Part shown: positions 25,054 to 34,564 of the stretch, piece by piece
Position numbering within the stretch: position 1 is the first letter of the stretch
Layout of the letters: the number at the start of each line of letters is the position of its first letter
Origin: Shewanella surugensis
Lineage (GTDB): Bacteria > Pseudomonadota > Gammaproteobacteria > Enterobacterales > Shewanellaceae
Assembly (NCBI RefSeq): GCF_023284005.1
Contig: NZ_JAKIKS010000030.1
Coordinates: 1-52,167 of the forward strand
DNA length: 52,167 nucleotides
Direction of reading: 5' to 3'
The notes under the pieces: model-generated
The model's input: only the letters and a program-made list of their open reading frames with translations
Told to the model about the DNA's origin: nothing
The model's database searches: none
Made by a program: the position numbers and the translations under genes

Positions 25054-27609
25054 ATGAATGAACAACAGAAAATAGACATGACATATAAAGATGTAGGACT
25101 TAGTGTATTCATTATTTTATCAACAATAATTACGTGGTCATTGGCTTATTTCTTTGTGGGAACTCTCGACATAGCGTCAATTGATGAAATTTGGATATTT
25201 CCTTTATTATGGTCATATATCTTAATTTATCTCTATCACCACCGATATTTTTATATTGCAATCAATAGCTATTTATTGTTTCTCTTAATGTTAATGGCTG
25301 ACAAGCTCAACTTCACCATGATCAGCATTCGTACTCAATTGACTTATGTACTCTTCTCACTCTTAGCCGCCTTTGTTTTTATTACTATCTACCGCCTAAG
25401 TTTCATGTTTAAACGTCGCAGTCTGAGTATTATCAATATGGCAATATTGACCCTATTGCTCGTCATCCCTGCATTCTATATCCTATATGCCATCAATTTT
25501 AATTCCGATGTTTCAAAAGAAACGATTTACGCCATCATGCAAACCAATATGACCGAGTCAATCGATTTCATCATCGATGAAATATCACCAAAGTGGGTCT
25601 TGTACGTCAGTCTATTGGTCACAATATGTATCGCTCTTTTTATCAAGCAAGAAAAGAGCAATAACCCTCCTATTGAAAAGTCAGTGCTAATCTTTATGCT
25701 TATCCTCTTTTCAATACTGTCTTATACCGATAGAAAAGATAATCGGCTCTATGCTTTTATCATCAATACTGCCAAAGAGTATTGGCATGAAATGGCGCTC
25801 TTTAAACAAACACAGGCTCTAGTCAAGAACCACGGCATAGCATTCACAGCCAGTAAAGACGCTGAGGGAGAAACCTATATAGTCATCATTGGTGAATCTC
25901 TCAACAAACAGCATATGGCACTTTATGGTTATATGAGAAATACCACACCATTATTAGAGCAAATGGCCAAAAAAAATCAATTGTTAATCTACGATAATGC
26001 TTTTTCAGCCCACACTCATACCATGCCAGTGTTGTCTCAAGCACTCACAGAGGCCACCCAAGCTAATCAGAAAGATTATTACCATTCACTCTCTATTCTT
26101 AACATCTTAAATAAAGCCAATATAGAGACTTACTGGATCACCAATCAGCTCCTCTATGGTGCTTGGGATAATCTCGTTTCCATTATTGCACAACAAGCCG
26201 ATCATCTTATCCCACTGAACCATTCGATGGGAAAAAACACCACAACACAAACCTATGACTGTGCCATTATTCAAAAACTCAAACCTATTCTCAAACTAAA
26301 ATCAAAACGAAACAAAGTGATATTCATTCACTTAATGGGCAGTCATGGCGATTACTGTGAAAGATACCCTCGCCAATATCAGGCTTTTTCTGGTGACTTA
26401 CCCCGTTCTGAATTTGGCCGGTTAGCAATCACCCATCCAAAATTAGCTCATACTCTTAATTGCTATGATAACAGTGTGCTATATAACGATAAAGTGGTCA
26501 GTTCAATCATTCAAACACTTGCAACTAACGATGACATTAATGGGCTGCTCTATTTTTCTGATCACGCGGATGATGTTGTCAATCAATTAGGGCATAATAA
26601 AGATAATTTTACCTATAGCATGACACAAATCCCGCTATTCATATGGTTATCTAAACGATATAAATCCCAATACAAACAGCAATACACGATGTTACTGCAA
26701 CATCGTCACAGCCTTTTTGGTAATGATACTATTTATGACACCTTAATTGGGCTCATCAATGTCAAAACAGATAAATATCATACGACAAATGACTTAACGT
26801 CTCCCCAATATCAATTAAAAGATGAAGATGCCTACACGCTTAATGGAAAAAAAGAGTATGCAAGTCCAAACAATAGCCTTTACCAACAGAAGCACAATGG
26901 CCTATTCATTCAAGACCACCATTTAGTGTCACGAATACTGCCCCATAGAGTGAATACCATCGGTAAACTAAACAATATTTGGTCAGACGGTTTTAGAGCA
27001 TTTGAAGTTGATGTGCTGTTTGATGATAAATCGAACCAATTCTTGGTTGGACACAATCTAGGGGCCATGAGTGGAATGTCTCTAGAACAATTTATGGCCT
27101 CTATACCCACCACTGAAATAAAGAAAATCTGGTTAGATGTTAAAAATCTTAATACCAAAAATAATAAAGCAGCACTCGTCAGATTAAATAACTTAGCCAC
27201 TAAGTTTCCGATTAAACATCAATTCATTATCGAATCGGCTACAAAACAAGCCTTCTTCACACAATTTCGAGCGGCTGGCTGGCATACCTCCTACTATTTA
27301 CCGACACAACAAATTATCGATGATTTAAATGGTAATAAAAAACAACAAATGAAAATATTAGCAAAAAAAATAGCCCAACAATCCGTCACGCAGCAACTTA
27401 CAGGCGTGTCATTTGATCATAGAGCCTATCCTTTTATTAAAAATTACCTAGAACCCTTATTAGCAAAGCAAATCAATTATCATATTTGGGATTTATCTAT
27501 CACTTTATATAACGCTGATCTCCCCTCTGAGCTAGATAAAAAGAGCTATCATCATGATAAACGTGTCACAACTATTTTGTTACCTTACCAATCCCCTTTC
27601 GACTTATAA
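25054..27609 (+). CDS. EptA-type phosphotransferase fused to a GDPD-like domain
   Basis: About 851 residues. The N-terminus has five hydrophobic segments in the first ~215 residues, then a sulfatase-fold domain like lipid phosphoethanolamine transferases: VVIIGESLNKQHMALYGY-like start (metal Glu ~281), nucleophile Thr in AHTHTMPVLSQAL (T321/T323), and metal ligands in LYFSDHADD. The last ~220 residues form a second domain resembling glycerophosphodiester phosphodiesterases / menorin-type proteins: LPHRVNTIGKLN with the catalytic-type His, FRAFEVDVLFDD with the E-x-D pair, and IKKIWLDVKN. Start ATG 25054 has AAGG upstream. It should sit in the inner membrane with both catalytic domains in the periplasm, likely decorating lipid A or a glycan with phosphoethanolamine or glycerophosphate. 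The fusion is the odd point. Confidence 0.8.
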   Translation: MNEQQKIDMTYKDVGLSVFIILSTIITWSLAYFFVGTLDIASIDEIWIFPLLWSYILIYLYHHRYFYIAINSYLLFLLMLMADKLNFTMISIRTQLTYVLFSLLAAFVFITIYRLSFMFKRRSLSIINMAILTLLLVIPAFYILYAINFNSDVSKETIYAIMQTNMTESIDFIIDEISPKWVLYVSLLVTICIALFIKQEKSNNPPIEKSVLIFMLILFSILSYTDRKDNRLYAFIINTAKEYWHEMALFKQTQALVKNHGIAFTASKDAEGETYIVIIGESLNKQHMALYGYMRNTTPLLEQMAKKNQLLIYDNAFSAHTHTMPVLSQALTEATQANQKDYYHSLSILNILNKANIETYWITNQLLYGAWDNLVSIIAQQADHLIPLNHSMGKNTTTQTYDCAIIQKLKPILKLKSKRNKVIFIHLMGSHGDYCERYPRQYQAFSGDLPRSEFGRLAITHPKLAHTLNCYDNSVLYNDKVVSSIIQTLATNDDINGLLYFSDHADDVVNQLGHNKDNFTYSMTQIPLFIWLSKRYKSQYKQQYTMLLQHRHSLFGNDTIYDTLIGLINVKTDKYHTTNDLTSPQYQLKDEDAYTLNGKKEYASPNNSLYQQKHNGLFIQDHHLVSRILPHRVNTIGKLNNIWSDGFRAFEVDVLFDDKSNQFLVGHNLGAMSGMSLEQFMASIPTTEIKKIWLDVKNLNTKNNKAALVRLNNLATKFPIKHQFIIESATKQAFFTQFRAAGWHTSYYLPTQQIIDDLNGNKKQQMKILAKKIAQQSVTQQLTGVSFDHRAYPFIKNYLEPLLAKQINYHIWDLSITLYNADLPSELDKKSYHHDKRVTTILLPYQSPFDL

Positions 27610-27636
27610 CTTCACATTGGTACTGGAGTCTGCTTA

Positions 27637-27753
27637 ATGAAATTTCCGACGACATTGTTAACATCTATTCTGTTCATCAACTCATTCTGGGGACATGCTA
27701 ATTCGATTGATAATGCACCTAAAAATCTTTTTTCTGATCAAGTGGGCATTTAG
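27637..27753 (+). pseudogene. Truncated secreted-protein ORF (38 aa)
   Basis: Starts 27 bases after the fusion gene with GGAG at good spacing: MKFPTTLLTSILFINSFWGH followed by ANSIDNAPKNLFSDQVGI and a stop. The first 22 residues form a plausible signal peptide, after which the frame ends early. It is probably the start of a periplasmic protein gene whose remainder has been lost; a real microprotein is less likely. Confidence 0.4.
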
Positions 27754-27822
27754 AATATAGGTATCAATGTTAAAATGACTTGAATAGCAGCTATATCAAG
27801 GCCTGTTTAACCGTTATCTCAA

Positions 27823-28368
27823 TCATTTTAATTGGGAGTCATAAAACATCGGTTGATCATTAATAAACGACACTTTTTCAGCGAAATGGCAGGCCATACA
27901 CGCACTGCGTGCTTTAAAAAATCCCTTCCAAGCTTTCGTGTTGTTTTTACTGTTAAAAGCACTATTCACATCCGGCCAAGTTGTCGATAAAAAAATGGCT
28001 TCGGCATTCATTTTTCTTGCTGGCCTTTTCATCAAGCCATTCTCTATGGTGACTTTTATCTTTGCCCAGTGATAAAGCGCAAGATCAAAATTATCATCCT
28101 TTAGCGCTTGATATAATTTTTCATAACGCTCGCCCACTTCCCACATAGTCTGATCAAACCCACGTAAATAGCGCTCTATTCGTTCAAACCGCTCAGTATT
28201 GGTTTCCATTTCGGTGATCCAATGCTTTGACGCTATTGCTTCCTCTTTCGCTTCAAGCGGAATCATCATTAAACAAAAGACAAGTACAACTGAAAAACCA
28301 ATAGCCAATGAAATATGATCGGTATTTTTTTCAACTCGCTTAAAAATAATCTGTATGCAATCATCCAT
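27823..28368 (-). CDS. Cytochrome c'-like monohaem protein
   Basis: 181 residues: an N-terminal hydrophobic segment (~20-38, LAIGFSVVLVFCLMMIP) serving as signal or membrane anchor, then an all-helical charged domain and a single haem-binding CMACH at residues 157-161 near the C-terminus (FKARSACMACHFAEK). A helical bundle with one C-terminal CxxCH is the layout of cytochrome c' and related proteins, which bind haem and often NO. Periplasmic face. The start ATG 28368 has AGGATG upstream. It stands alone between the fusion gene (convergent) and the second MITE. Redox partner unknown. Confidence 0.75.
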   Translation of the reverse strand: MDDCIQIIFKRVEKNTDHISLAIGFSVVLVFCLMMIPLEAKEEAIASKHWITEMETNTERFERIERYLRGFDQTMWEVGERYEKLYQALKDDNFDLALYHWAKIKVTIENGLMKRPARKMNAEAIFLSTTWPDVNSAFNSKNNTKAWKGFFKARSACMACHFAEKVSFINDQPMFYDSQLK

Positions 28369-28503
28369 TAAACATCCTCAACATGAACTATTCCTTACCA
28401 AACAATATTCGGCACCTATTCTAGGCTTAAGCATAGCCACCAGCAGGAGGTTTAACGAGAAGATTAAAGTATTCATTGCCACGTTTAAAAGACATGCCGC
28501 AAT

Positions 28504-28770
28504 CTAGGGGCTGTTGAACTTTGGTGGTTAAATTATGTCCGAACTCAACGTGTTTTAATCGAGGCGTAGTGAGTGCAGCCTAGTTTTAAACCAATTCTCT
28601 ACAACAAAGGGTAAAATACGTTTAGACGGATCCTATGGACAGCGTTTGTGGTGTCTTTTTACAGCGTTATCGCTTATTTATGTAGAATAACTACACAGAA
28701 TAAGCTTAGCCTTGTCTAAAGACGCCACAAACTGCTGCAGAAATAATCACCAAAGATCAACACCCCCTAG
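28504..28770 (+). mobile_element. IS4-related MITE, copy 2
   Basis: A 267-base element bounded by CTAGGGGCTGTTGAACTTTG on the left and GATCAACACCCCCTAG on the right. Its left terminus equals the IS4 right end at 9455-9474 for 20 bases, and the whole element aligns with the inverted copy at 21108-21376. It lies between the cytochrome c'-like gene and a GNAT gene, disrupting nothing obvious. Confidence 0.85.
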
Positions 28771-28791
28771 GCAAATCATCAAACCAAAAGG

Positions 28792-29274
28792 TTACATTAC
28801 TTTCGACATAGTGACACAGCTCAGCTCAATACCAGAAGGATGCCTCCAAGCACTCAGTCCACCCACGCTAAAACCAAGGCTTTTATAAAAAGGGACTGCA
28901 TTTAACGAAGCGGACAAAGATAACGCCTTTAGCCCTTTCTCAATGGAAAGCCGCTGCAACTCACGGGCAATAACGGTTCCAATACCCCTGCCATTATAAT
29001 CTGGATCAACAAACACCGACTCTATTGATTGAGCCTCGCTATCGATAAAACCAAAACCGAGTACCTTAGCCTTATCGTGATAAACAATCGCCCCTAATGT
29101 AAGCAGGATATGGTCAAACCCTTCAGGCATGACGGAATCGGCCCAAGCGACTATTTTATCTTGGGCGTAAAACCCCGCACAGCGATTAAGAATAGCTTGT
29201 GTTCTAATCGTCCAAATTCTATCGACATCAGCAGCTTTAGCCGGACGAATAAAAGCCATATGCTTATCTTCCAT
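28792..29274 (-). CDS. GNAT-family N-acetyltransferase
   Basis: 160 residues. GNAT hallmarks: FIRPAKAADVDRIWTIRTQA at the start, AQSIESVFVDPDYNGRGIGT with the acetyl-CoA loop NGRGIG, and VPFYKSLGFSVGGLSAWRHP near the end. Start ATG 29274 has AAAGGACTGTC before it. Its 3' end is only ~20 bases from the second MITE, which may supply or disturb the transcript end. Acceptor unknown. Confidence 0.85.
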   Translation of the reverse strand: MEDKHMAFIRPAKAADVDRIWTIRTQAILNRCAGFYAQDKIVAWADSVMPEGFDHILLTLGAIVYHDKAKVLGFGFIDSEAQSIESVFVDPDYNGRGIGTVIARELQRLSIEKGLKALSLSASLNAVPFYKSLGFSVGGLSAWRHPSGIELSCVTMSKVM

Positions 29275-29429
29275 GACAGTCCTTTCATATTATTGAATAA
29301 TGGTTGTTTGACTTTTTAAGTACGTCTTTAATTTATCTTTTAAGTACCTGCATGACAAACAATACTCCAGCACGATCAATCCATTCATCGATGTGACAAC
29401 TCGGACGTTTAAACGCCAATCATGTCAGT

Positions 29430-29658
29430 TTATTTATCCTCATCGAGTAGATTATCAAACTGCACTTTTAATTGATCAAACCATGCTTGCATCGCTTCAG
29501 GATTTTGCATCAAAGTTTGCACTTCTTTCATGGCCTGAAGGTGAGCTGGCTCCTGTTTTTGGAACATCTCCATACCATGTTGCTTACTCATCTCGACCAT
29601 TTCTTCAAAGGTATTGGCGTGAAAGGTTTTCTCACATGCCCCGCCTAATTGTTTTCAT
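29430..29658 (-). pseudogene. DUF1059-type small protein, N-terminal frameshift
   Basis: ATG at 29658 with AAGGACAACGA upstream gives MKTI, then the frame is lost; in the following frame the rest is clear: GGACEKTFHANTFEEMVEMS, KQHGMEMFQKQEPAHLQAMK, and a tail FDQLKVQFDNLLDEDK. The CEKTFHA..FEE..E.SKQHG pattern is that of DUF1059 proteins. A deletion of about a dozen bases removed the first cysteine region and shifted the frame. Confidence 0.7.
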
Positions 29659-29871
29659 TCGTTGTCCTTAGCTATTTATCTCCAAAATGGATTAAAAAGA
29701 TAAAGGCAATACCCTTTTACATCGCAGTATTGCCCTTCACATCATTTAACGTCATTATGAATGACACTATCCTAGGTCAATGCTCACTCATTAACTGTCT
29801 CCAGTATAGAAGATCACTTACACAAAACCGCCATCAGTCGACTCATTAGTATTGTAAGAGCCATCTCCACA

Positions 29872-30199
29872 TCAATCTGATACACTGTCACTGTCTGAAG
29901 TAAGAAAACCTCGACCAAAGCCTCCCCCCCACCTGAAGAATAAGCGCCACCAGCACCTCCATTTCCAGCATTGACACTGTATTGCACTATTCCTGTACTG
30001 CCGTTACCTATAAACGTATCATCATAATTTGCTGAAAAATTATTATTACTATACCTATGATCAATGAAGGTGCTTGATTTCTTTACCGATGAGGATCACC
30101 ATACCTCTCATGAAAAACATCAAATTGACCATCGAGCAAAAAATAGGTCTTGAAGCCCTTCACTATGTGAGTCGAGGTGTTCGTGATAGAAACCCGGTA
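29872..30199 (-). pseudogene. Decayed ORF with Gly-rich C-terminus
   Basis: Two adjoining minus-strand pieces: an upstream one reading FKTYFLLDGQFDVFHERYGD and ending PHR at 30083, and an overlapping one containing NNNFSANYDDTFIGNGSTGI, then QYSVNAGNGGAGGAYSSGGG. At a run of seven G's (complement of 29934-29940) the best continuation moves to another frame, FGRGFLTSDSDSVSD. The gene is not identified; it might be the end of a secreted or surface protein. The rest of 29659-30227 holds no recognised feature. Confidence 0.4.
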
Positions 30200-30227
30200 C
30201 AATCACTTAATCATGCGTAAACCGACA

Positions 30228-31448
30228 CTATAATACCAACTGACTTAATCCTGAATAATCACCATAATAGCGGTAAGCTCTAAATACCGAACCATCATAA
30301 TTAAACTCCCACACGATTTCATGCTCTATATTATATTCAAAAAAATGGCCATCACGCCCTTCACAAACAAGCGTATTTCCATTTGGTAATCGCTGTGCCC
30401 CCGAAATATGACTCGAATAAAACTCACCATTAACCCCTTCACTATACTGAGATAATAATGATCCGGAACGACAATTAGCTTCATAGCAGAGCTCATCCAC
30501 CGTTGAAAACTCTCCTACAGGTCTATTAAAACCATTATTAAAGAGTAAGATATTACCCTCTCCAGGTAATCCCGGTTCAATCCACTGCACATCATGTTGA
30601 CCAAATAGAGTTTGACGTCCACTTTGATCATAGGCAAGTGGATTACCAGAACGATAGACAATACCTGCAGAGGCATCACTATGATCAATAATCCAGTACT
30701 CATTAAAATTGTGCACACTAATAACAATCACATCTTTTTCAGGATGATAATCAACTGAATTAGCGTGGGTCCAATCAGCCGAACCATCACCACTGAAGTA
30801 ATTAAGATTAACCTTATCAGGATGATCAGCAACATTATTCACATAATTACTGCTAATACTCGTATCAACATCCTGCACAGCATGATCCCAAGTACTCCAG
30901 CGCCACACGATTTCACCATCAAGACAAGCATTAGCCTCACTTTCACGACAGATCTCATAAACCGCATCAGCCCATAAAGTATCACCTGCAACCTGAGTCC
31001 GACCCAGTGCCATCGCTTCCTCTGCCGTTTTCGCCTCCCAAGCTAATACTAAGATATTGCCATTAGGTAATACTTCAGCATCATGGTGACTAAAATAGTT
31101 ATCAGAAGCGATAGCGGCCTCCCACACCACATTACTTTCCCAATCAAGAATTTCAACCATACCTCCTGCATTTCCACTAAACGTTGCAGGTGCATCTAAT
31201 ACACTCCCCGTTCGTAATAATTCACCCGACGGCAGTAAATACACGGAAAGAGCAACACGATGATCGCTCACCCAAGAATGTACAGTATTGCCATCCTTAT
31301 CAATTAAATAGGTGTCAGTGGATCCATTTGGGGCAAATAGCGTATATTCATCCAGATCAGCAGCAAGCACAGATTCACTTGCCAACCCACAGGTCATCCC
31401 TAAGAAAAGAACAGATCGAAAAATGGTTTTTGTCGCAGATTTGAACAT
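30228..31448 (-). CDS. Aryl-sulfate sulfotransferase (ASST)-family protein
   Basis: About 406 residues. A signal peptide (MFKSATKTIFRSVLFLGMTC, continuing GLASESVLA) precedes a beta-propeller-like domain of the arylsulfotransferase family: YTLFAPNGSTDTYLIDKDGN, HHDAEVLPNGNILVLAWEAK, WTHANSVDYHPEKDVIVISV and HISGAQRLPNGNTLVCEGRD. The 'H..e.lpnGn.lv' blades are typical. Related enzymes transfer sulfate between phenols in the periplasm, using a catalytic His in such a blade. I chose ATG 31448 because AGGGAG lies 10 bases ahead; the frame is open 14 codons further. Monocistronic, no sulfatase or dsbL/dsbI next to it. Confidence 0.8.
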   Translation of the reverse strand: MFKSATKTIFRSVLFLGMTCGLASESVLAADLDEYTLFAPNGSTDTYLIDKDGNTVHSWVSDHRVALSVYLLPSGELLRTGSVLDAPATFSGNAGGMVEILDWESNVVWEAAIASDNYFSHHDAEVLPNGNILVLAWEAKTAEEAMALGRTQVAGDTLWADAVYEICRESEANACLDGEIVWRWSTWDHAVQDVDTSISSNYVNNVADHPDKVNLNYFSGDGSADWTHANSVDYHPEKDVIVISVHNFNEYWIIDHSDASAGIVYRSGNPLAYDQSGRQTLFGQHDVQWIEPGLPGEGNILLFNNGFNRPVGEFSTVDELCYEANCRSGSLLSQYSEGVNGEFYSSHISGAQRLPNGNTLVCEGRDGHFFEYNIEHEIVWEFNYDGSVFRAYRYYGDYSGLSQLVL

Positions 31449-31647
31449 TGCCATACTCCCTTGACTCATCGTCATACAAATAATGAACACGTTCGGTGGC
31501 CATAAGATAGTGTATTCATGACTATCGAACGCTCAGGCAACAAACCTTAACACAACAAGTTGAAAACGAAAATACAACAAAATGAAAGCATAAGTAAACA
31601 AATGTAAAGCAGAAAATAAACTAAAAACAAAGATCAATATTGATCCG

Positions 31648-32856
31648 TTAAATAATTGTTTTCCGTGTTCTGAACAGAAGATTCTTATCTTTACTGTGTT
31701 CCTCTTTGACGTTAATTAACGCTTCATAACTCTCTGAGAAGTAAGATTGTGTTTTCACTGAGGCATCTTTAAAACTAATAAATGCCCCCCCTGTATGAGG
31801 AATAACATAATGTCGACATGCTTCGATCCAATCTTCAGTACGATTGATGTATTTCCTATTATCAATTGCGTCAACCAACGCATCAGCAGAATGTAAAACC
31901 ATCTTCCCTTCCACGTTTAGAAATTCATCCCACCAAGCCTGATATTGAAGTGTAAACAAACACTTTTTATAAGGAAACGCACTGTCTATTGCGTCAGGGA
32001 ATTCTTTATATTTTGCGTAATACTCGCCCGAAATAGCGCCTATGGTAATGTAGGGATGAATACCATACTCATCATCGCATTTACCTTTCTCAGGAGCGAG
32101 CAACGACGACTGTAAAGAACAAACCAATGCCTTCCTGCTTGTTTCATCCCAATTTTTATAAGCGAGACGTGAGGTGATTTTATGAGGAGCAGGTCCATCA
32201 GAATCCAATTTAAGATCATGATGCTGTCTATCCCATGACTCAAAGCGCCAGTTTTTGGGATCCATATCGATATTTAATTCGTTGGTTTTTTCTTTTATCC
32301 AAGATCGGGCCCAATCAACTTTCTTTGCAGCCTTCACTAACCTCACTAAATCAACGTTGCTTTTATCTTCACCTATAATGTCCCTCAAAGTAGCAATACA
32401 ATCCGAAATAGTTTTCACAAACATTTTAGGATCACCCGCCAAATAACCATTAATTAAACAAGACAACTTGGCCTTAGGATCAGGCTCTGCATTCTCTGCA
32501 ATTCTCATCGCGTTAATTTTTAAATTCGTCCCAATTAATAACGGTGTATTCTCTGGTTTAATAATGTTCTCCCATAATTCAAGTACATGTAATGTGCTAA
32601 TACTTGGACAATATTGCTGTAAAAAATCAAGGCTCAAACTAAAACTATAGGTAATTTTTGGGAGCTCAAAAGCCTTAAAACGCAGCGCTGTCACGATTCC
32701 ATAGCTCAATCCGCCCCCACCTCGTAATGCCCATAACAATCTCCCTGCTGCAGATTCTTTTTTATCATCAATACTCACTTCCTGAATATCACCATTACCC
32801 TGTACTAGAGTTGCACCAACAAGGTGCTCACAAGCCATGCCATATTTTCGCGTCAT
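31648..32856 (-). pseudogene. Berberine-bridge-type FAD oxidoreductase, 5'-truncated
   Basis: About 400 codons from TRKYGMACEHLVGATLVQGN and LLWALRGGGGLSYGIVTALR, which match the second half of the FAD_binding_4 domain of BBE-like oxidases, through the substrate domain to a probable C-terminal region with YWDEFLN-like and TGGAFISF segments. The first ~130 residues, including the His that carries FAD in this family, are absent. The sequence upstream is a different gene (alpha/beta hydrolase) in another frame, so a deletion joined the two. Nonfunctional as annotated. Confidence 0.8.
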
Positions 32857-33508
32857 AAGTAGGCAACGTGAGTTGATACAGACGCTCAAAGGTATTATGC
32901 CCTTTACGCGCATGGATTTGCCGTTGACTATTTATTTTATAATCTGGATTTTCTCCCGCATATTGCATGGACTCTTTATAATAATCATATTGTTGATGAT
33001 ATAATACTGGCTCATGCTGCTGCCATAATGGATCTTGCGCGCGTAGATCACACTTCTCTATCCAAAAAGCCACACGTTTATCGAGAGACATAGCCGACAG
33101 ATCATGCTGATGAAAAGGATATGAAGCGCCGCCTTTGCCACCAGAGCTTGTTGCCGCTAACGCTAACTTAATAAAATATTTTGAGTGATCAAGGACAACC
33201 TGTTGAGCCACCATGCCTCCAAACGATTCACCTAAACAATTACACCGTTGCCAACCTAATGCATCGAGCAGCCATTTAACATCATCACTATAGGTTTTCA
33301 TGGTGACTTCTTCATCAGGTGAATTTGATTGACCGATCCCCCGAGGATCAAAACTCAGTATCTCAAAGTGCTCAACCAACGGCGTTGAAAAAATACTTTC
33401 ACTGCCACGTAAATCACTCATCGTGCCTGGAATAAACAACAGTTTTTCACCAGAGCCTGCAATACGATAATGTAAGGTTAATTCACCACGTTGTAAAAAA
33501 GGCATCAC
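32828..33508 (-). pseudogene. Alpha/beta hydrolase, 3'-truncated by deletion
   Basis: The first ~215 residues of an alpha/beta hydrolase: LTLHYRIAGSGEKLLFIPGT, FDPRGIGQSNSPDEEVTMKT and the nucleophile elbow NCLGESFGGMVAQQV with Ser in GESFGG. It ends at HNTFERLYQLTLPTYDAK followed by IWHGL and a stop; normally LTLPTL is followed by the GxxD segment with the catalytic Asp and the C-terminal His, both missing here. The last codons are out-of-frame oxidoreductase sequence. The start ATG 33508 has AGGAG nearby. Confidence 0.8.
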
Positions 33509-34008
33509 TTTTCTCCTTTCACTATTCCTCCAATTATAGTCACTTCGCCATGTAGTATCGATACACCATACCTAAGCAAGGATATGACTCAATATAAATA
33601 ATAGACATGTTTAATATGCGATTAATCACCGAAGATGAAGCCAGTTTAAAACTGGTCCACTTTTTTAGATCTCATGAAAATCATTGTTATTATTTACACC
33701 CAATATTTAACTCAATAATAAATAAAGAATATATATAAATTTAGGAAGTCTTTTTCATCATACGATGTCAGATTCAATATCTTTTCCATTACATGTACCG
33801 CTATTCCATTAATGATAAATAATAGGTATAAAGCTGGACAATCAATATTACAGCTTATTACGTGGAGGTTCTTATAATAAAAACATATCCATATTTAATA
33901 ATGAAGTATGAGTAAGTCACAAAACTATCAGACTCAATCTTAAGCCTAATGTTTGAAAAGTTAATCATGAGAGGTTAATTCTGACTGATTGGGTAAGTTT
34001 ATCAGTTT
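33509..34008. other. Intergenic region with a 43-codon frame of unknown origin
   Basis: AT-rich, no recognised gene. On the plus strand ATG 33607 opens MFNMRLITEDEASLKLVHFF, which looks protein-like for about 25 codons and then dissolves. It could be the start of a lost gene. No terminator or promoter is assigned. Confidence 0.4.
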
Positions 34009-34532
34009 TTATTTCATTATACGACTAACAATTTCATCATAAAGATCAGTATAATCATTATTCTCTGTATAAAGTTCCGCCACGTACAACTGAGCAGTAC
34101 CGTGCCTATCGGCAACCATAAAGAGTCGTGTTAACCAATGATCACTTAAAGTACTTTCAATAACGACGGTATCATCGGTCAACTCAGGAAACTGATCTGC
34201 TGTAATATCAATATACAGATCATTGACCTTCACCCAAGAAACGTTTTAATCGAGTAAAATATCTCGACTCCTAGCGATGCAGAAACCACCTTTGCATCAA
34301 AACCAAGTTGAGATAAATAATAGGCGAGTAGATTTGATACTACACCGCAAGACCCTATAGGAAAATCAGTTAATGCTTCAGCTGCTTCAAATTGTAAAAG
34401 GCAATCAACATCCTCTTCTGATAACACCTCTATCGCAAGCCTAAATTGACTCACCAGCTCATACCATTCTAATATGCTTCCTATCACAACATCCAGATTA
34501 AAAACAATGGCAACCGTATACACAACTGCCAT
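34009..34532 (-). pseudogene. Papain/transglutaminase-like cysteine peptidase-type protein, frameshifted
   Basis: The first frame (34532 to ~34233) contains FPIGSCGVVSNLLAYYLSQL followed by GFDAKVVSAS, with the nucleophile-type Cys in GSCG. After a break near 34235-34265 the second frame reads WVKVNDLYIDITADQFPELT, the 'HaW....iDiTadQF' segment of the same kind of protein, but the His before W is replaced (VSW). The tail follows to 34009. One indel separates the frames, and the catalytic His appears lost, so inactive. Confidence 0.65.
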
Positions 34533-34564
34533 TTGAAAAAATTGAGATTTTTAACTACCTTCTT

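Noticed and set aside
29393..29671. 92-codon plus-strand frame
   Set aside because: Antisense to the DUF1059 remnant; composition is a shadow of it.
29649..29849. 66-codon plus-strand frame with hydrophobic stretch
   Set aside because: No ribosome site, overlaps the start of the DUF1059 remnant; hydrophobicity alone is not enough.
33607..33741. Short plus-strand frame MFNMRLITEDEAS...
   Set aside because: Protein-like for only ~25 codons, no family, no good ribosome site; mentioned only as part of the intergenic region.
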